A stretch of DNA of 64,000 bases from Gordonibacter pamelaeae (GTDB taxonomy: Bacteria > Actinomycetota > Coriobacteriia > Coriobacteriales > Eggerthellaceae): NCBI RefSeq assembly GCF_042665095.1, contig NZ_JBHTBV010000001.1. One strand, given 5' to 3'. This document shows, in pieces, positions 60,824 to 64,000 of the stretch. The translations under genes were made by a program, and so were the position numbers. Numbering within the stretch: position 1 is the first letter of the stretch; every line of letters begins with the position of its first letter. The notes below the pieces were generated by a model, which was not told the DNA's origin, ran no database searches, and saw nothing but the letters and a program-made list of their open reading frames with translations.

Positions 60824-62296
60824 TTATTTCTGCTGCTCCTCCACCGGGAACTCCTCTACGAAGTCCATGAGCTTCTGCTGGGAGTGGATGTCGAGCTTGC
60901 GGTAGATGCTGTAGATGTGGCTCTTCACCGTGTGCGGCGAGATGGTGAGCTTGCTCTGGATGTAGGCGGCGTTGCGCCCCTTCGCCAGGAACTGCAGGAT
61001 GTCGGTCTCGCGCGGCGAGAGCTGGTAGAGCTCGGCCACGGCGGCGCAGCGGCGCTCGAAGAGCTCCTTCTCGGTCAGGTTGGAGGGCACGACGGGCTGC
61101 GGACCGGAGGGCCCGTCCGCCGCGGTGCCGTCGGGGGCGTGGTGCTCGGCCGAGGGGAAGAACAGCATGACCACCACCACGAGGGCGAACGCCATGCACA
61201 GGCGCACGATCATGAAGGCGTCGGAATGGGCGCCGTAGGCCATGGTCATGCCCGTGGCGACGGCCCATCCCACGAGGAACCCCAGCGCGCTGAACACGAG
61301 GCGCGCGGGCGCCTGCCTGAACACCGGCGTGTCCCAACGGTGCATGCCCTTCTTGACGATGAACGCGTAGTTCACCGAGACGAACGCCGCCCAAGAGGCC
61401 ACCACCAGGCACGAGCAGGCCAGCTGCACGCCCTCGGTGGCGAAGGGCATGGACAGGCACGCCAGCACGGTGATGCACAGCAGCACCCGCTGGATGACGG
61501 TGATGCCCACGGACCGCCCGGCGAAGGCGAGCGCGGCGATGATGCCGGCGCCGGGCACGACGAACAGCAGTCCCACGAGCACGTCCTGCGAGCCCGAGTT
61601 GAACAGGTAGACGAACGTGAGGCCGAACACGATGCCGAACGCCACGAGCGAGGGCTCGATCTCCCGAGTGAACTCCCAGGTGTTCTTGCAGGAGCCGGCG
61701 GGCGGGGCGTCGGCGTTGCCCTCGCCCCGCTCCCCGGCGAAGCGCAGCAGGCCCACGCTCAGGAAGGCGTAGATGATGCAGAAGACGGGCTGCAGGGACT
61801 CGGGCACGAGCGCTGCGAGGGCGAACAGCGCGCCTCCGGCCGCCATGGACAGGCTCGTGAAGCGCGGCAGGCTCTGCAGCTTGATGCGGCTGCCCACGTC
61901 GAGCCAGCTCACCGTCAGAAGCGCCCCGCCCAGGCCCGCACCGAGGTTCACCGCGCAGAGCACGGGCACGGGCACGGCCACGCCAAGGTCCAGCAGCACG
62001 GCCGTCGTAGGCAGTAGGAGCGCGAGTACGGCGCCGGTTGCGAGGACGGGAAGGTGGAACGGGTCGAACCGGGCGCTCTTGCCGGCGAAGTGAAGGGCCA
62101 GGTATCCCAGCGCCATCCCTGCGAACACGAACAGCTGGATGCCGTCGCGCTCGGCGACGGGGACGTCTTGGATGAACACGGCGAACAGCCAGTAGTGCGA
62201 GACGAACATCCATCCGAAGAAGCAGGCGAACCCGCCGGTGGCCAGAAGCTCCATGGCGCCGATGCGGGGCTTGCCCGCGGTTTTGCCGTCGTTCAT
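60824..62296 (-). CDS. LuxR-family regulator with multi-pass membrane domain (copy 3)
   Basis: This 490-residue protein has twelve predicted membrane segments to about residue 395 and a C-terminal LuxR/NarL domain: LSPRETDILQFLAKGRNAAY, then ISPHTVKSHIYSIYRKLDIH. As in the other two copies there is no receiver domain. The nearest possible targets are module 2 (about 1.4 kb away, same strand) or an unlinked gene. AGGGGGAA precedes the ATG. Confidence 0.88.
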   Translation of the reverse strand: MNDGKTAGKPRIGAMELLATGGFACFFGWMFVSHYWLFAVFIQDVPVAERDGIQLFVFAGMALGYLALHFAGKSARFDPFHLPVLATGAVLALLLPTTAVLLDLGVAVPVPVLCAVNLGAGLGGALLTVSWLDVGSRIKLQSLPRFTSLSMAAGGALFALAALVPESLQPVFCIIYAFLSVGLLRFAGERGEGNADAPPAGSCKNTWEFTREIEPSLVAFGIVFGLTFVYLFNSGSQDVLVGLLFVVPGAGIIAALAFAGRSVGITVIQRVLLCITVLACLSMPFATEGVQLACSCLVVASWAAFVSVNYAFIVKKGMHRWDTPVFRQAPARLVFSALGFLVGWAVATGMTMAYGAHSDAFMIVRLCMAFALVVVVMLFFPSAEHHAPDGTAADGPSGPQPVVPSNLTEKELFERRCAAVAELYQLSPRETDILQFLAKGRNAAYIQSKLTISPHTVKSHIYSIYRKLDIHSQQKLMDFVEEFPVEEQQK

Positions 62297-62409
62297 CCGA
62301 TTCCCCCTGCAGTGCCCGATGCGGTTTCATCCCCCCTGGAGAAACTGAGCACGATCGCACGCCCGCCGGGCACTCTCCGGGACGCGGACCCCAACATCTC
62401 CGAAAGCCT

Positions 62410-62415
62410 AGTATA
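62410..62415 (-). promoter_or_regulatory. -10 element of membrane LuxR gene 3
   Basis: On the minus strand TATACT, preceded by TG, lies about 115 bp before the ATG at 62296. No clear -35. Confidence 0.4.
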
Positions 62416-62551
62416 CATCAAAAAGACCGCTGCCTGTCGTGCCCGCGGCGTGCCCCTTACTGGGTGGCAGCCGCCGCCTTCGTGGCGGGGCCTTTGCGCA
62501 GAGTACACGATCTGATACCTCTGCGAAAACCCCAGCCGAAGCGATAGGGAG

Positions 62552-62567
62552 GGGAAGCCCCCTTCCC
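62552..62567 (-). terminator. Weak stem-loop downstream of sufE
   Basis: GGGAAG-CCCC-CTTCCC lies 15 bp beyond the sufE stop. Short stem and no T-tract; the rest of the 62297-62581 gap shows only the LuxR promoter. Confidence 0.3.
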
Positions 62568-62581
62568 GTGAACGGTGTTCT

Positions 62582-62983
62582 TCAAGGTGCGCTCGCTATG
62601 AGTGCTACAGCCGCTCCGAGCCCTTTCATCTGAAGCTTCGTGAAGTGGCGGGCGAATGCGGGGTCGTCGAGCAAAAGGCATACATGCGCGGCGCGCTCGA
62701 TGGCGGTGCGGCCGTTGTACACCTCCTCGATCAGGGCGAGCGCTCCCTGTACGGCGATCGATTCCGAATCTCCGAGCACGGCAGCGCGCCCTTCCCCGTC
62801 GTGCTCGACGGGGATCCATGTTCTCGCTTGGCATTCTCTCACGAGGTGCGCATCGTCGCGCAGGTGCTCGGGAAAGGCGGCCGCCTCGCCCGCACATCCT
62901 GCGAGGTAGCCGTACTGCAGCACCGGGTCGTCGAGCTCGTGCAGGTCAGCGAGTATGTCGTTCTCGACAGAGCGCATGTCCAC
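62582..62983 (-). CDS. sufE: SufE-like sulfur-acceptor protein
   Basis: This 133-residue protein has the SufE pattern ENDILADLHELDDPVLQYGY and the sulfur-accepting Cys51 in RECQARTWIP, at the same position as in E. coli SufE. It takes persulfide sulfur from SufS for Fe-S assembly. The ATG at 62983 lies inside the end of sufS (38-bp overlap), indicating coupled translation; an ATG two codons later is possible. Confidence 0.9.
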   Translation of the reverse strand: MDMRSVENDILADLHELDDPVLQYGYLAGCAGEAAAFPEHLRDDAHLVRECQARTWIPVEHDGEGRAAVLGDSESIAVQGALALIEEVYNGRTAIERAAHVCLLLDDPAFARHFTKLQMKGLGAAVALIASAP

Positions 62984-64000
62984 CGCATCCGCCCCCTTTC
63001 AGCAGACAGGAAGCCGTCTCGAAGGCGGCAAGGGCCCGGTCGATGTCTCCGGTGGTATTGTACGGGGCGACCGATACCCGCACGGCCGCGTCGCAGCCGA
63101 GTGCGCGCAGGTAAGGCTGGGCGCAGTGATGCCCGGAGCGCACGGCCACGCCGCGGCCGTCGGCGATCTTGGCCCAGTCGTAGGGCGAGCCCTTGTCGAC
63201 GGAAAAAGCCAGGCAGCCGTGCCGCGCAGGACAACTGCCGAGGACGTTCGCGCCTTCGATTAAGGTAAGACCCGCCTCGAGGCGGGCGAGCAGGGCGTCC
63301 TCGTGGGCGAGCAGGGCCGCCGCGTCGAATCCTTCCCAGAAGCGCAGTGCCGCGGCAAGCCCGACAGCCCCATCGATGTTCGGCGTGCCGGCCTCGAGGC
63401 GCTCGACGGAACCGAGCAGGCGCGTCTCTTTCTCCGTTACCTCCGAGACCGTTCCGCCACCGAAGCTTTCCGGTTCGAGCCGCTCTTGGACGCGAGCTGC
63501 GATCCACAGTACCCCGATGTCGCAGGGCGCTCCGAGCTTGTGTCCCGAGAACGCGTAGAGGTCGCAGCCGAGATCCCGCACGCTTCGCCGGCCATGGACG
63601 ATACCCTGGGCGCCATCGGCCACGATGAGCGCGTCGCTGCCCTCGTGTACAACAGCCGAGAGCGCCGCGAGATCGCACCCGATGCCGGTGACGTTGGACA
63701 GCTCGGTGAGCGCCACGATGCGCGTGTTCTCGGTTACTTCCTGCAAGAACGCCGACAAGTCGAGGGCGCCTCTCGCATCCGGCGGTACGACGCGCAGCTC
63801 GCAGTCCGTGATGCGGGAGAGGTGGCGCCAAGGAAGCAGGTTGGAGTGATGCTCGAGACCGCTTACGACGATGTTGGAGCGCTCGTCGAGGGCGGGGGCC
63901 AGCATCCGCGCCGCCCGGTTGAGCGCGTCGGTTGCGCCGCTCGTGAACACGACTTCCTGCTCGTCGGCCCCGATGAAGGCCGCCACTGCCCGTCGTGCCC
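62946..64000 (-). CDS. sufS: Cysteine desulfurase SufS (5' end outside window)
   Basis: About 351 C-terminal residues of a PLP-dependent cysteine desulfurase are present. HHSNLLPW, the PLP-binding Lys in FSGHKLGAP and the catalytic Cys in VRSGHHCAQP are all visible. The open frame continues through the window edge with ARRAVAAFIGAD, which fits the family, so about 60 N-terminal residues lie outside. It feeds sulfur to the downstream SufE. A GTG at 63986 is not the true start. Confidence 0.93.
   Translation of the reverse strand, partial: ARRAVAAFIGADEQEVVFTSGATDALNRAARMLAPALDERSNIVVSGLEHHSNLLPWRHLSRITDCELRVVPPDARGALDLSAFLQEVTENTRIVALTELSNVTGIGCDLAALSAVVHEGSDALIVADGAQGIVHGRRSVRDLGCDLYAFSGHKLGAPCDIGVLWIAARVQERLEPESFGGGTVSEVTEKETRLLGSVERLEAGTPNIDGAVGLAAALRFWEGFDAAALLAHEDALLARLEAGLTLIEGANVLGSCPARHGCLAFSVDKGSPYDWAKIADGRGVAVRSGHHCAQPYLRALGCDAAVRVSVAPYNTTGDIDRALAAFETASCLLKGGGCGGHALCRERHTR

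Overview
The window is high-GC, gene-dense DNA that reads as a chromosome segment of an anaerobic Coriobacteriia, most likely family Eggerthellaceae (Eggerthella/Gordonibacter type). The evidence is the very GC-rich codon use, three LuxR-type regulators carrying a multi-pass membrane sensor domain, two cytosolic bis-MGD molybdoenzyme modules each with a ferredoxin-like partner and an MFS transporter, and many Fe-S proteins. The genus is an inference. No rRNA, tRNA, CRISPR array, prophage or complete IS element was seen.

Layout. 1-5.4 kb: a carboxymuconolactone-decarboxylase-like gene behind a MerR-style promoter, an Fe-S aldo/keto reductase, a short UvrA paralogue and endonuclease III. 5.4-6.1 kb: a non-coding, structured stretch. 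6.1-12.2 kb: mfd followed by an EamA transporter, an alpha/beta hydrolase and a lincosamide-type nucleotidyltransferase, each overlapping the next by ATGA. 12.2-19.4 kb: an sdpI/sdpR pair, an isochorismatase-like hydrolase, an M19 dipeptidase, MarR + MATE efflux, the first membrane LuxR regulator and a hotdog thioesterase. 19.4-27.3 kb: a proline-rich membrane protein, an Fe-S protein coupled to gltX, a DUF1461-type membrane protein, a permuted ATP-grasp enzyme and metK. 27.3-39.5 kb: an SOS-box-controlled dinD homologue, priA, a D-Ala-D-Ala carboxypeptidase, a two-sensor hybrid histidine kinase, rpoD and rlmKL.

39.6-45.5 kb is molybdoenzyme module 1 (MFS, catalytic subunit, Fe-S subunit, small ORF, membrane LuxR). 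45.5-50.9 kb is a minus-strand cluster: an NhaC-like antiporter, a thioredoxin-reductase-like flavoprotein, an arylsulfotransferase-like beta-propeller fused to a thioredoxin domain, and a Crp/Fnr regulator. 51.1-54.3 kb holds a small membrane protein, a CocE/NonD hydrolase and a TetR regulator. 54.3-59.5 kb is molybdoenzyme module 2 (catalytic subunit, Fe-S subunit and an MFS gene interrupted by an in-frame TGA) plus two small unknown proteins. 59.6-64 kb: a DUF1648 protein, a YefM/YoeB toxin-antitoxin pair, a third membrane LuxR regulator and sufE/sufS, the latter cut by the window edge.

The strongest unusual signals are: (1) a dispersed ~168-bp palindromic element, present in frame inside priA and again between rpoD and rlmKL, with paired substitutions in its stems and a probable third remnant inside mfd; (2) the arylsulfotransferase-thioredoxin fusion beside a reductase that itself ends in what looks like a thioredoxin fold without CxxC; (3) two cytosolic dehydroxylase-like molybdoenzyme modules, one with a broken transporter; (4) an RlmKL whose RlmL half has lost its catalytic NPPY motif; (5) a perfect 30-bp inverted-repeat cassette downstream of gltX; (6) a potential pseudoknot RNA upstream of mfd.
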